Below, in pieces: positions 52,308 to 61,047 of a DNA stretch of 64,000 nt. Under the pieces are notes generated by a model. That model made no database searches, was not told the origin of the DNA, and saw only the letters and a program-made list of their open reading frames with translations. Origin of the DNA: Methanococcoides vulcani. GTDB taxonomy: Archaea; Halobacteriota; Methanosarcinia; Methanosarcinales; Methanosarcinaceae. Both the position numbers and the translations under genes were made by a program. Numbering within the stretch: the first letter of the stretch is position 1; each line of letters begins with the position of its first letter. Location: positions 165,631-229,630 of the forward strand of contig NZ_FOHQ01000004.1 in assembly GCF_900111645.1 (NCBI RefSeq), read 5' to 3'.

Positions 52308-53615
52308 ATGGTTTTTAAGAACATTATGTGTCCGGTGTGCGGAGCTTCATGTGACGATATTCAGGTAGAGCTCGGGGACAACGAGATCACTGTCAAGAAC
52401 GCATGTAAGATGGGTAACGGAAAGTTCCAGGAGATCGTAAGCTCACACCGTCTCAAAGACCCACAGGTCAGAAAAGATGGAAAGCTTCAGAAAGCTGCAT
52501 GGGACGAAGCACTTACAAAGGCAGCAGAAATGCTTGTAAACGCTGAGAGACCTCTTTTCTTCCTCGGAAGTGAGACCTCATGTGAGGCACAGGAAGTAGG
52601 TCTTCACATAGCAGAGTACCTTGGCGGTGTAGCAGATTCCAACGCTACCATTTGCCACGGTCCTACTGTAATGGGTATCCAGGAAAGCGGATGTCCGGCA
52701 GCAACAGCAGGCCAGACCAAGAACAGGGCTGATGTTAACATCTATTGGGGAACCAACCCTCTGGCATCCATGCCAAGACACATGTCAAAATATGCTGTCT
52801 TCCCAAGAGGCTACTGGTCCAAGAGAGGCAGGTTCGATCGTAAGATCATCACAGTCGACCCAAGAATAACTGACACTACAGTAGCATCAGACCTTCACGT
52901 CCAGCTCAATCCAAACACTGACTATGAGCTGTTCAGCGCACTGCTGACACTTCTAAACGGCAAGAGGCCACACCCATCTGTCGAGCAGATCACAGGTGTG
53001 TCAATTTCTATGATGGAAGATATGGTCGAGACGATGGTCAATGCAAACTTCGGTAGCATTTCCGTTGGTCTTGGTCTTGGTTCATCCATTGGTAAGCATA
53101 GGAATGTGGAGCTTGGACTTAACCTTGTCAAAGAGCTCAACAATAACCACGGAACAAAGTTCGTACTCGGTGCACTGAGAGGCCACTGTAACGTAGCAGG
53201 TTTCAACCAGATCGCATCATACCTGTACGGATATCCATTCGGTATCGATTTCTCAAGAGGTTATCCAAGATACAACCCTGGAGAGACCACAACCGTGGAT
53301 GTTCTGAGGGAGAAGGACGTAGACGCTGCATTCGTAATGTGCGCTGACCTTGTCAACCACATCCCTGCAGACGCTGCATCATACCTGGCAGAGATCCCAA
53401 TGACCTGCCTGGATATTGCACCATGTCCAACAGTAACTGCTTCAGATGTTGTTCTTCCTGGTGTTATTGACGCAATGGAGAATGATGGTACATTCTACAG
53501 GCTCGACAACGTGCCAATGTACTTCAAGCCATTCACAACCTCTCCATTTGAGTTCACCCAGAGCAACGAAGACACACTCAAGCAGCTCTTCGCAAAGATA
53601 AAGGAAATTGCATAA
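52308..53615 (+). CDS. fmdB: Formylmethanofuran dehydrogenase subunit B (FmdB)
   Basis: 435 residues of the molybdopterin oxidoreductase family. The first block MCPVCGASCDD holds the [4Fe-4S] cysteines; the Mo/W ligand lies in ATICHGPTVMG and is cysteine (TGC), not selenocysteine. VNIYWGTNPLASMPRHMSKY is also diagnostic. It reduces CO2 to formate (or the reverse during methyl oxidation). The operon order E-F-A-C-D-B is that of molybdenum-type fmd of Methanosarcina. GGAGGT is seven bases upstream of ATG 52308. Confidence 0.95.
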   Translation: MVFKNIMCPVCGASCDDIQVELGDNEITVKNACKMGNGKFQEIVSSHRLKDPQVRKDGKLQKAAWDEALTKAAEMLVNAERPLFFLGSETSCEAQEVGLHIAEYLGGVADSNATICHGPTVMGIQESGCPAATAGQTKNRADVNIYWGTNPLASMPRHMSKYAVFPRGYWSKRGRFDRKIITVDPRITDTTVASDLHVQLNPNTDYELFSALLTLLNGKRPHPSVEQITGVSISMMEDMVETMVNANFGSISVGLGLGSSIGKHRNVELGLNLVKELNNNHGTKFVLGALRGHCNVAGFNQIASYLYGYPFGIDFSRGYPRYNPGETTTVDVLREKDVDAAFVMCADLVNHIPADAASYLAEIPMTCLDIAPCPTVTASDVVLPGVIDAMENDGTFYRLDNVPMYFKPFTTSPFEFTQSNEDTLKQLFAKIKEIA

Positions 53616-53617
53616 TC

Positions 53618-54466
53618 ATGCCGTTGGATTGGCACGTCGAGAGGAAGATCGGTCAGAACAACTTCTGGCGGGATGAGGGGAGGGATGTTTCCGCTCCTTA
53701 TCTTCCTTACAGGTGTGTCGAACTTACGGAAGATGGCAATAACGAAATAGACGTGGATGTCATCGTTGAGAAAGAATTCCATCTTTCTCTCAATGATGTT
53801 CCACTTGCTTCTTTTTTTGCAACCCCGAGGGAGTTCAAGGAACTTGCTGTGGGTTTTTTGTTATGTGAAGGTTTTATTGATCACGCCATTGACGTTATCT
53901 CAGTGGAAGTTGAAGATGACAAACTGATTTGTCATGCGGATATCTGTCCGGATCGCATCAAAAAGACCAGACGCGATATTGACCCGGATTCAAGATTCGA
54001 TTTTTGTAGTTGTGCCATTGGTTCAAGACCATGCAGGAAAAAGATCGGAAGCGAGCCCGAACTTGAATTTGACCGGAAAGTATTCTTCAAAGCAATTGAA
54101 CACCTCAAAAGTGATGCAAAGACATGGCGACGTACCGGAGGTACACACTCGGTCATCGTCTGTGACAGCGAAGGTGACATCTTAGCATTCTGTGAAGATG
54201 TGAGCAGGGCTTCAGCAGTTGATAAAGCAGTTGGCAAAGCAGCCCTTGCAGGCGTTGATCTGTCAAATTGTGCAATAGTCGCTACCGGCAGGCTTTCAGT
54301 CACAATGGTCTCAAAAGCTATCAATGCAGGAGTTTCCGTACTTGCCAGCAAAGCAGGTCCTATCAATGAGGGAATTGATCTTGCAAGGGCGGTAGGGTTG
54401 ACACTGGTGGGTTTTGTCCGTCCTCCTCACATGTATGTCTATAATGGCATCGAGAGGATTATTTGA
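53618..54466 (+). CDS. fdhD: FdhD-type molybdenum enzyme sulfurtransferase
   Basis: 282 residues. FdhD/NarQ blocks are clear: ELAVGFLLCEGFID, RTGGTHSVIVCDSEGDILAF, CEDVSRASAVDKAVGKA and ATGRLSVTMVSKA. FdhD passes sulfur from IscS to the molybdenum cofactor of formate dehydrogenase. The usual CxxC motif is not kept: the cysteine loop reads FDFCSCAIGSRPC with C130 and C132. Two bases behind fmdB, so its client is probably FmdB. Confidence 0.85.
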   Translation: MPLDWHVERKIGQNNFWRDEGRDVSAPYLPYRCVELTEDGNNEIDVDVIVEKEFHLSLNDVPLASFFATPREFKELAVGFLLCEGFIDHAIDVISVEVEDDKLICHADICPDRIKKTRRDIDPDSRFDFCSCAIGSRPCRKKIGSEPELEFDRKVFFKAIEHLKSDAKTWRRTGGTHSVIVCDSEGDILAFCEDVSRASAVDKAVGKAALAGVDLSNCAIVATGRLSVTMVSKAINAGVSVLASKAGPINEGIDLARAVGLTLVGFVRPPHMYVYNGIERII

Positions 54467-54498
54467 AGGGCTTTTGTACCCAATCATACCAGCAACTA

Positions 54499-55239
54499 TC
54501 ATTCCATCTTCTTGAGACAAAGACAATAGACCTCTATCCCTGCACCACGGCATGCTGTCATTCTGCTATTATCAATCCCTGCACAAACAATCCCCAGACG
54601 TATATCTTCGGGATCGATCCCGTACTTTTCAGCATAAGGCAGCTTGAACCTCTGCACCTGGCCGATAGCGTTGTCCTTTGCATTGATCTCTATCTCTATC
54701 AAAAAGTGCTTTCCTTCACCATCGATGAAGACTGCATCTATTCTTCCGCCATCGACCTCCACTTCGATCTCGTGGAAGGTAAGTCCGGGTTCTATCATCT
54801 CGGGAAGGCTTGTGATCATCCTTGAGATATCATCTTCGGAAATATGGTTCGAGTCCAGTGCATCTTCCACACTGGAGGAATTCCGGATAAGGTTCAGGTA
54901 CTGGATAGCGGTTGTTAACTTGTTGTTCTTCACGTTCGGGTAAACTGAAATATCCTTCCCGTCGTGGGAATGGATGAGAACCCCTACATTGCTCAGGTTC
55001 TTTTTGCGTGATATGGGAAGTGAACCCCTGCCTTTGCTGACAACCCCTATAGCGTTCTTTCTGCTGATCACACGAATGGATTCGATGAGCTCGTCCTGTT
55101 CTTCATCCGTAAGATCCTCTATATGCAGTATCTCAAAGTTACATTGATGGCTAGCCATGACCTTTTCGAGTGAATCTCTGATCGGTCTTATCGACTCTGT
55201 GGGTGTGTCTTCCCTTGTGTAGAACTTGAAAATATCCAT
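54499..55239 (-). CDS. NucS-like nuclease-fold protein
   Basis: 246 residues. The C-terminal half has the NucS/RecB-like core, GRIDAVFIDGEGKHFLIEIEIN followed by DNAIGQVQRFKLPYAEKYG. The D and first E of the D-ExK catalytic motif are present but the lysine is replaced (EIEIN), so activity is uncertain. The N-terminal domain (~1-110) is different from NucS. It converges with fdhD. Confidence 0.65.
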   Translation of the reverse strand: MDIFKFYTREDTPTESIRPIRDSLEKVMASHQCNFEILHIEDLTDEEQDELIESIRVISRKNAIGVVSKGRGSLPISRKKNLSNVGVLIHSHDGKDISVYPNVKNNKLTTAIQYLNLIRNSSSVEDALDSNHISEDDISRMITSLPEMIEPGLTFHEIEVEVDGGRIDAVFIDGEGKHFLIEIEINAKDNAIGQVQRFKLPYAEKYGIDPEDIRLGIVCAGIDNSRMTACRGAGIEVYCLCLKKME

Positions 55240-55278
55240 ATTTTGTTATTCCTGTTACTGATGGGTCCAGCTCATATT

Positions 55279-56067
55279 TCATTTAACGAATGACACTTTT
55301 TCACCACATTTCTTAAGCAAATGCTTCGTGCCTCCGGCTTCACTGACGACCTTTAGCATAGTATCGGTATCGTTTATTCGTGTTCCCATCACCGCTGTAA
55401 ATCCTTTCTCATAGAACGGCTGTGGCAACATCACTGCAGAAGGTCCGAGAAGGATTGCTTCACGTGCATTTCCTTTCAGGGATATTAACTCGTCCGTTGT
55501 ACCGTTTACCAGTGTACTGGCAGTGATTATAATAATATCGGATCCTGAAAGCACTTCGGAAGCATTCTCCTGTGGGACTACGTTTATCCGCTCATCAATG
55601 ATGTCCTTCTTTTCGATCACTGTCAGCTGGTCTGTGATCTTCAGTATCCGAGGGATCAGGGGGCTAAAATGACCTACCATTCCAACTTTGTCCCCTGGTC
55701 TTATAATATCAAGCACGTCAACATCGGAAAATGCGTGCCTTTCAGGATACAGATCGCATATCATGGTTGCCAGTGCATTTACCGTTGCTATTCCGAGAAC
55801 AGCCTTAAGCAGGTTCTTTGAAAGCGCCATCTCCATAACCTCTGATGCAGGTTTGCCTGTTATATCTCCTGCATTCGGGAGTGTTGCACAGTGAGCTGAG
55901 CTTGACTGCAGTTGTGTGGCAGCAATACCTCCGTAGCCGTTCGTGATCCTTACTCCGCTGTAAACGACGCCAACTCTGGCATCTTCCACATAAATATCAT
56001 CCAGATCTTCGCCAAGCTCTTGTCTGATCTGATCGAGCAACATTGAAACTACAGAATCATTTTCCAT
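55279..56067 (-). CDS. DUF364/DUF4213 protein, putative heavy-metal chelation family
   Basis: About 262 residues. N-terminal DUF4213 (VGVVYSGVRITNGYGGIAATQ) and a Rossmann-like DUF364 domain (GDKVGMVGHFSPLIPRIL near 125, SGSDIIIITASTLVNGTTDELI near 180). Family members sit near molybdenum, tungsten or nickel uptake and cofactor genes. It follows modD by a short gap; ATG 56067 follows AGGCGTGA, with GTG 56076 as an alternative start. Confidence 0.82.
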   Translation of the reverse strand: MENDSVVSMLLDQIRQELGEDLDDIYVEDARVGVVYSGVRITNGYGGIAATQLQSSSAHCATLPNAGDITGKPASEVMEMALSKNLLKAVLGIATVNALATMICDLYPERHAFSDVDVLDIIRPGDKVGMVGHFSPLIPRILKITDQLTVIEKKDIIDERINVVPQENASEVLSGSDIIIITASTLVNGTTDELISLKGNAREAILLGPSAVMLPQPFYEKGFTAVMGTRINDTDTMLKVVSEAGGTKHLLKKCGEKVSFVK

Positions 56068-56092
56068 TTTATTCACGCCTGCTGTCTTTCCG

Positions 56093-56884
56093 TTAGAGTT
56101 GGTCTATTTTCGTTGTGAGGTCAAAAGGTTTTGCATAATATGGCGCGGTAGTCACAACAATATCAACAGCTGCTGCATATTTTGGTATGTCTTTAAATTC
56201 GATGCCGCCAACTGCGATCTCAAGTTTAGGATTGAGCTTGCGAAGCTCAGGTACAACTTCCGTCAATTCCTCCGGAGTGTAGTGATCAAGAAGAAGTACG
56301 TCTGCAATAGGTGCATACTGGAAAACCTCTTCTTTTGTCCGTGGTTCTATCTCGATCTTTCTCATGGAACTAAGCTTCCCGAAAGAACCTACCACATTGA
56401 AGTGATTTTGCGTAATAAGGACCGAATCGCTCAGGGAATTGCGGTGATGACCCCCATCTCCTGCCCTGACGGCCTTAAGCTCATATTTGCGAAAACCCGG
56501 GTGTGTTTTCCTGCTGGTGGCAATCTTTACATCAGGATTAACAGCCTTTGCAGCATCTGCAACGTCTTTTGTTTTTGTAGCGATAGCACATGTCATGGAA
56601 AGGAATGTCTGTGATATCCTCCATAACTTGAAAAGCAATTTGAGATCTCCTTCTGCCTCAAAAAGGACTGCATTTTCTTTGAATCTTTCACCGTTTTCCA
56701 GAAAGAAAGTAACTTCCAGTCCTTTCTTTTCATAGAACTCCGCAAGGTCATCTGCACAGGCTGCAATACCTGTATCTCTTGACATTATCTTAAGAGTTCC
56801 TTCTCCTTCGATCTGAAGGAGCTCAGTGGTCTCATCCCCATAAGGGCAATCTTCCAACAAATAGTGTTCAAATGGTTCTATCAT
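56093..56884 (-). CDS. modD: ModD protein (nicotinate-nucleotide pyrophosphorylase family)
   Basis: 263 residues of the QPRTase (NadC-like) fold: LLEDCPYGDETTELL at the N-terminus, TSRKTHPGFRKYELKAVRAGDGGHHRNSLSDSVLI (quoted in parts) around residue 145. The TRKT-like block and ModD-specific PGF mark it as ModD, found with molybdenum transport genes in bacteria and methanogens. True function unknown. Together with DUF364 it forms a unit near the molybdenum fmd operon. Confidence 0.85.
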   Translation of the reverse strand: MIEPFEHYLLEDCPYGDETTELLQIEGEGTLKIMSRDTGIAACADDLAEFYEKKGLEVTFFLENGERFKENAVLFEAEGDLKLLFKLWRISQTFLSMTCAIATKTKDVADAAKAVNPDVKIATSRKTHPGFRKYELKAVRAGDGGHHRNSLSDSVLITQNHFNVVGSFGKLSSMRKIEIEPRTKEEVFQYAPIADVLLLDHYTPEELTEVVPELRKLNPKLEIAVGGIEFKDIPKYAAAVDIVVTTAPYYAKPFDLTTKIDQL

Positions 56885-57551
56885 CCTGTCACCTTTTATG
56901 ATGTATCAATACAGCCGATGCTTTATGGTATTGACTTCTGTGATTTGAATTGCAAATATCAATAGGTCTATAAATAGGTTGTCAACTTCTTCGGAAATTA
57001 ACACTGTTAAATTATTACTTTGGAAAGTGAGCTTTGCAGTTTCGTTGTATACACAGCTCCTTTCATTGCCTTTTCTATGTATATTAGAAAGAGTCGTGTA
57101 GGGTCAGGTATGAAAGCACAGCGATTCTGGCAGCAAGCACGCCAAATATCTCTACGTTTCCTCATACCTGATCTCTACTTTTAAGCACCGCCCCGGTCTT
57201 CAAAGCTCAAGACCGACTTTCCGATGGAAAATTTGATGATTTTTCCATGGATTGTATGGTTTCGGTGCCTGCACATATGTGATGGCCTATCACCCTGTTC
57301 AAGAGTATCCTTCTTCCTCTGCCGGAGTAGATGAACTTATGCAGGGAATGCAGGTGAGATACAGGGGGGACCGATCATATCAGTGTGATCTTCGAGCCGA
57401 ATGTGCATTTTTTGTTTATTTGATCTCATGCACTGGGCTGAGCGTTATGTCCTCGTTATGTATGAATGAACATAACGGTTATAAATTTATCGATTGAATC
57501 TCATACCTTTTTTCCGATAAATTGATATTTACAAAAAATTATTGCTATAGC
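56885..57551 (+). ncRNA. Gene-poor spacer with a candidate structured RNA (about 57100-57250)
   Basis: No protein-like frame. TATA boxes at ~56969 (TATAAATA) and ~57079 (GTATATTA) point rightward. From 57100 the sequence can fold: GGTCAGGTATGA pairs with TCATACCTGATC over 48 bases (about 57100-57173); then CGGTCTT/AAGACCG (57194-57215) and ATGGAAAA/TTTTCCAT (57224-57248). A 24-codon frame (MKAQRFWQQARQISLRF) starts within the first stem. No resemblance to RNase P or SRP RNA. The rest (57250-57551) holds nothing clear. Confidence 0.35.
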
Positions 57552-58292
57552 ATGGAACTATCACGCATAGTAGAAATGCTAGAAGAGATCGCACCTCCTG
57601 AACTTGCAGAGGATTTCGATGCTGGCAGGATCGGCCTTACGCTTGATCTGGATAATGATGTCACCAGGATCGCGGTTGCACTTGACCCTACGGAGTATGT
57701 GCTAAAACGTGCAGCCCAGATCGGTGCGGACCTGCTTATCACTCATCACACGCTGATATTCCATTCTGTGAACCTGATCTCAAAAGAGCTTGCAGGTCTT
57801 TTAAAGATCGCTCTTGATAATGGTATTTCTCTTTATTCCATGCATACGAACTATGACCGGGCTGAGGGTGGTGTTAATGATGTGCTTGCCCAGCGCCTTG
57901 GCCTTGTTGATGTGAAGGATGTAGGCATGGGTCGGATCGGCAGGATCGATGAGTGCTCTGCTGATGTTTTCGTGAATCATGTTTCAAAGAGCCTTAACAC
58001 TCATCTCCAATATGTGGGTGAGAAGGATTCCATAACAAATGTAATGGTATTTGGTGGCAGTGGCTTTAAGGACGATTTCCTTGACATCGCAAGGGAGCAC
58101 AATGTCGATGCTTATGTTTCTGCCGAACTTAAACATGATGTCCTGCGTAATTATGATGACATCCTGCTTGTGGATGCCACTCATTATGCTACAGAGAACC
58201 CTGCAATGGAAGCACTTTGTGAGCGTCTCAAGAACATGCTCAACATTGATGTGGAATTTATTGATAACGACCCATTTATCGGAATGGTATGA
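57552..58292 (+). CDS. Nif3-like dinuclear metal center protein
   Basis: About 246 residues. Metal ligands in LLITHHTLIFHS (~residue 58) and the C-terminal DATHYATENPAME (~205) mark the Nif3/YbgI (DUF34) family, toroidal hexamers with a dinuclear metal site. It may hydrolyse GTP-derived or other metabolites; the cellular role is unresolved. Start ATG 57552 (MELSRIVEML). Confidence 0.9.
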   Translation: MELSRIVEMLEEIAPPELAEDFDAGRIGLTLDLDNDVTRIAVALDPTEYVLKRAAQIGADLLITHHTLIFHSVNLISKELAGLLKIALDNGISLYSMHTNYDRAEGGVNDVLAQRLGLVDVKDVGMGRIGRIDECSADVFVNHVSKSLNTHLQYVGEKDSITNVMVFGGSGFKDDFLDIAREHNVDAYVSAELKHDVLRNYDDILLVDATHYATENPAMEALCERLKNMLNIDVEFIDNDPFIGMV

Positions 58293-58523
58293 ATGAGCAC
58301 AAAAGAAGAAGCCGCAGCAGTAGCAGCAGGAAATGGAACAGGAACAGAAGAAGAAGAAGAAGAAGAACTGACGGACGAAGAACTGGATGAACTGATGATG
58401 GAGCAGTCTAAAGCTCCCGGGTGCAAAAAGCACAGGGGCTATGGGAAGTTTGACAAACCGCCTGTTAATCGGGGAGTAGCAGTAAGTTCTGATGCTGACA
58501 AAGAACAGGGTGAAATAGAATAA
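58293..58523 (+). CDS. Small acidic low-complexity protein
   Basis: 76 residues. The first ~40 are Ala/Gly then a run of glutamates (EEEEEEELTDEELDEL); the second half is basic (CKKHRGYGKFDKPP). Its ATG lies directly after the nif3 stop, so it is translated from the same message. No known function; seen as a hypothetical in relatives. Confidence 0.5.
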   Translation: MSTKEEAAAVAAGNGTGTEEEEEEELTDEELDELMMEQSKAPGCKKHRGYGKFDKPPVNRGVAVSSDADKEQGEIE

Positions 58524-58697
58524 CAGGAATAATAGCAGGAATAAGAACAAAAATAAATTTTATTCAAAATAGGAATACTCGCAAAATAAGAAAACAGGGA
58601 TCATATGAGCAAAAAGCGGACCGTGGGTGGAAATGTAGGATATTTTCCATAGTATGATATATTCCACCGTTTGTTCCTGATCTGCCTTTGTTTTTTC

Positions 58698-59234
58698 TTA
58701 TTCTTTCGTCTTATTATCAATTACCCGCTTACCACATTCCATGGGTACGATAGTTAGTTCTGCATCTCCGAATTCCTGTCTTAAAGGTTCTTCCTGTGCG
58801 ATCCTGTCCATGGTCAGGGCAACTGCAGCAACTTCTGAGTGTGGCTGGTTACCTACCGCAACATTCCAGTCTGCCATATCATATATCTCAGAAGGAACTT
58901 TCTCAGCACCAACCACGATCATGAGCTTCTCACAGCCTTTGATCTCATCTGTCGCATCAGGCAGGTTTATCCCGTACATGGAAAGATGGCAGACCTTGCC
59001 GCCTTCTTCTTTCCATTTTTCGATCTCGCTTTTCCAGTTGACATCGTTCTCAACGTAAAAGCTCCCTCCCCAGCGGTCAGCAACATCTTCGATGGCATTC
59101 TTAATGCCTTTGTCATTGGATGCCAGAAGCATTCCTTCCGCACCAAGTGCTCTGGCTGTCAGTCCGACATGTGTGGTTATTCTCTTATCCCTCTCAGGAC
59201 GATGGCCCAGACGGAGTATTACTACTCTTGGCAT
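58698..59234 (-). CDS. trm56: tRNA (cytidine(56)-2'-O)-methyltransferase Trm56
   Basis: 178 residues of the archaeal SPOUT enzyme aTrm56, which methylates C56 in the T-loop. The opening VVILRLGHRPERDKRITTHVGLTARALGA and the C-terminal VVGAEKVPSEIYDMADWNVAVGNQPHSEVAA knot region are diagnostic. ATG 59234 follows GGAG; an upstream ATG at 59243 is too close to it. The gene overlaps the end of AMP phosphorylase in spacing (5 bases), same strand, and is likely co-transcribed. Confidence 0.92.
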   Translation of the reverse strand: MPRVVILRLGHRPERDKRITTHVGLTARALGAEGMLLASNDKGIKNAIEDVADRWGGSFYVENDVNWKSEIEKWKEEGGKVCHLSMYGINLPDATDEIKGCEKLMIVVGAEKVPSEIYDMADWNVAVGNQPHSEVAAVALTMDRIAQEEPLRQEFGDAELTIVPMECGKRVIDNKTKE

Positions 59235-59239
59235 TGATC

Positions 59240-60760
59240 TCATATCTCCTTGAAGCTCTGGATGCGTTCCAGGAGCATACCTTCAACAATGAATGGTGGT
59301 TTTGCATTAGCATTTTTGAAAGCAGTGTTCAGCTTTGCTTCTTTCTCAGCATAGATCGTGAACAATTTATCTCCTTCTTTGATGGGTTCGCCTAGCTTCT
59401 TGTGGAGCAGTAAACCTGATCCTTTGTCATTTGGGGCACCTGCGATCCTTGCGATCTGAACAAGCCTTTTGTTGTCAAGTTCCAGGATATATCCATTGGT
59501 AGGGGCAAGAATATCTCTGGTGAACTCACCCACTGCAATATCCTTGTGGGTTACATTCGGGTTTCCGCCCTGTATCTCGATGATCTCTTTGAACTTTTCA
59601 AGGGCCTTTCCATTCTTCAGGGTCTCGATAGCGAGATCATATCCCTGGTTCTTAGTTGCCACCCCTCCCATTTCGAGAAGCATTCCTGCCAGTGCTGCAC
59701 TCTTTTCTATCAGACTGTTAGGGCCGTCGAAATTCTCAAGGACCTTTAATGCTTCAATGACCTCGAGTGCGGGACCAATTGTGCGTCCAACAGGTGATGC
59801 GCCGTAGGTCAAGGCACAGTCAACGTCCATTCCAAGCCTGTCTCCCAGATTAATGAGATCTCTTGCAAGCTTTCTTCCTTCCTGGACATTTGGTATCTTT
59901 GTACCGGGACCGGTCGGTATGTCCATAACTACGTGGTCTGCACCAATTGCACCTTTTTTGGCCATAATGGATGCCAGCATCTGGCAGTGCGGGTCAATGG
60001 AAAGCGGATACTCGACCTTAATGAGCTTGTCATCAGCAGGTGCGATGTTCGTGGCTCCTCCCCATACAAGAACGCCGCCAACTTTTTCGGTCATCCTCTT
60101 TATCTCATCAGCATCGAATTCTACCGGTGCAAGGATCTCCATCAGGTCCGCAGTTCCGCCTGCTCCGGTTATTGCTCTTGAGCTGGTTTTTGGTATGACA
60201 AGTCCGTTGGCTGCAACGATGGGTACTATAAGAAGTGAGATCTTGTTTCCCGGCACTCCGCCGATGGAATGTTTATCCATGATCGGGTGTGTGTCGAACT
60301 CAAGTTTATCCCCGGTATCGATCATAGCCCTTGTTAACCATTCTGTCTCATCGTCGGTCATATCATTAATGTAGGTTGAAGTAAGGAATGCTGCAAGTTC
60401 GATCTCACTAAGGTTTTCTTCCACAATGTCCTTGACAAGTATTTCGATCTCTTCTTTGCTGAGCTTTTTAGCATCCATGACCCTTTTGATGATGTATGTT
60501 GATCTTGGTTTTTCTGCAGGGAATACCTCTATGCTTTCGGTCCACTCCTTCTGCATTGCTTCCTTGACCTCATGGTAAAGACCGATCATTCCTGGTGATA
60601 TCATGTCCTCGGTAAAATCCACAATGGCTGTCAGCGTTTCATGATTCTTTATTCGAACGCGATCCCCTTCATTGACACCAAGCTCTTTTGCATCGATGGT
60701 GTTCAGAATAACTTTGTATTTGCCAACTTTGATATCAATAGGTTGTACTTTTAGTTGCAT
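59240..60760 (-). CDS. deoA: AMP phosphorylase
   Basis: About 506 residues. Archaeal AMP phosphorylase, related to thymidine phosphorylase: N-terminal extra domain (~1-85), then MDKHSIGGVPGNKISLLIVPIVAANG (~residue 165), TGAGGTADLMEIL and the thymidine-phosphorylase signature. It splits AMP to adenine and ribose-1,5-bisphosphate, which R15P isomerase and type III RuBisCO then use. Those two genes are not in this window. ATG 60760 follows AAGGTG; GTG 60769 is in frame. Confidence 0.93.
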   Translation of the reverse strand: MQLKVQPIDIKVGKYKVILNTIDAKELGVNEGDRVRIKNHETLTAIVDFTEDMISPGMIGLYHEVKEAMQKEWTESIEVFPAEKPRSTYIIKRVMDAKKLSKEEIEILVKDIVEENLSEIELAAFLTSTYINDMTDDETEWLTRAMIDTGDKLEFDTHPIMDKHSIGGVPGNKISLLIVPIVAANGLVIPKTSSRAITGAGGTADLMEILAPVEFDADEIKRMTEKVGGVLVWGGATNIAPADDKLIKVEYPLSIDPHCQMLASIMAKKGAIGADHVVMDIPTGPGTKIPNVQEGRKLARDLINLGDRLGMDVDCALTYGASPVGRTIGPALEVIEALKVLENFDGPNSLIEKSAALAGMLLEMGGVATKNQGYDLAIETLKNGKALEKFKEIIEIQGGNPNVTHKDIAVGEFTRDILAPTNGYILELDNKRLVQIARIAGAPNDKGSGLLLHKKLGEPIKEGDKLFTIYAEKEAKLNTAFKNANAKPPFIVEGMLLERIQSFKEI

Positions 60761-60919
60761 ATTTTTCACCTTAAACTCTGTACTACTTTTGTTTTTGTGG
60801 ATAAATAGATTTACATTGGCTCACCCAGTCTGGGTATGTTCGATCTTTTATTCTTTTGAATTAACCAATAATGATTTATAGCGCACAATATAATAATGAT
60901 AATGATGAGTTATGAGGGT

Positions 60920-61047
60920 AATCTGCGGTAACTATATAAGCCGTAGATGCGTACTCTTTTTAGCAACAATTAAAGACTGGCATGGGGGCCTTAATGGTTC
61001 TTATTGTTGTTATGATCAGGAATGGCGATTACCAAAGGCGTGGTATA
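60920..61047 (+). promoter_or_regulatory. Promoter of the type IV pilus/secretion operon
   Basis: A TATA element (ctatataagcc) at ~60930-60940 predicts a start near 60960. The leader to ATG 61048 is ~85 bases; an in-frame ATG at 60982 would give a hydrophobic extra N-terminus and is less likely. Confidence 0.4.

Noticed and set aside
52650..52680. Selenocysteine in FmdB
   Set aside because: The metal-ligand codon is TGC (cysteine); there is no in-frame TGA.
57100..57480. RNase P RNA or SRP RNA
   Set aside because: The conserved GAGGAAAGTCC block of RNase P and the SRP helix 8 motif are both absent.
57252..57497. An 81-codon frame in the spacer before nif3
   Set aside because: No ribosome binding site, no recognisable family and mixed composition; the first part is inside candidate hairpins.
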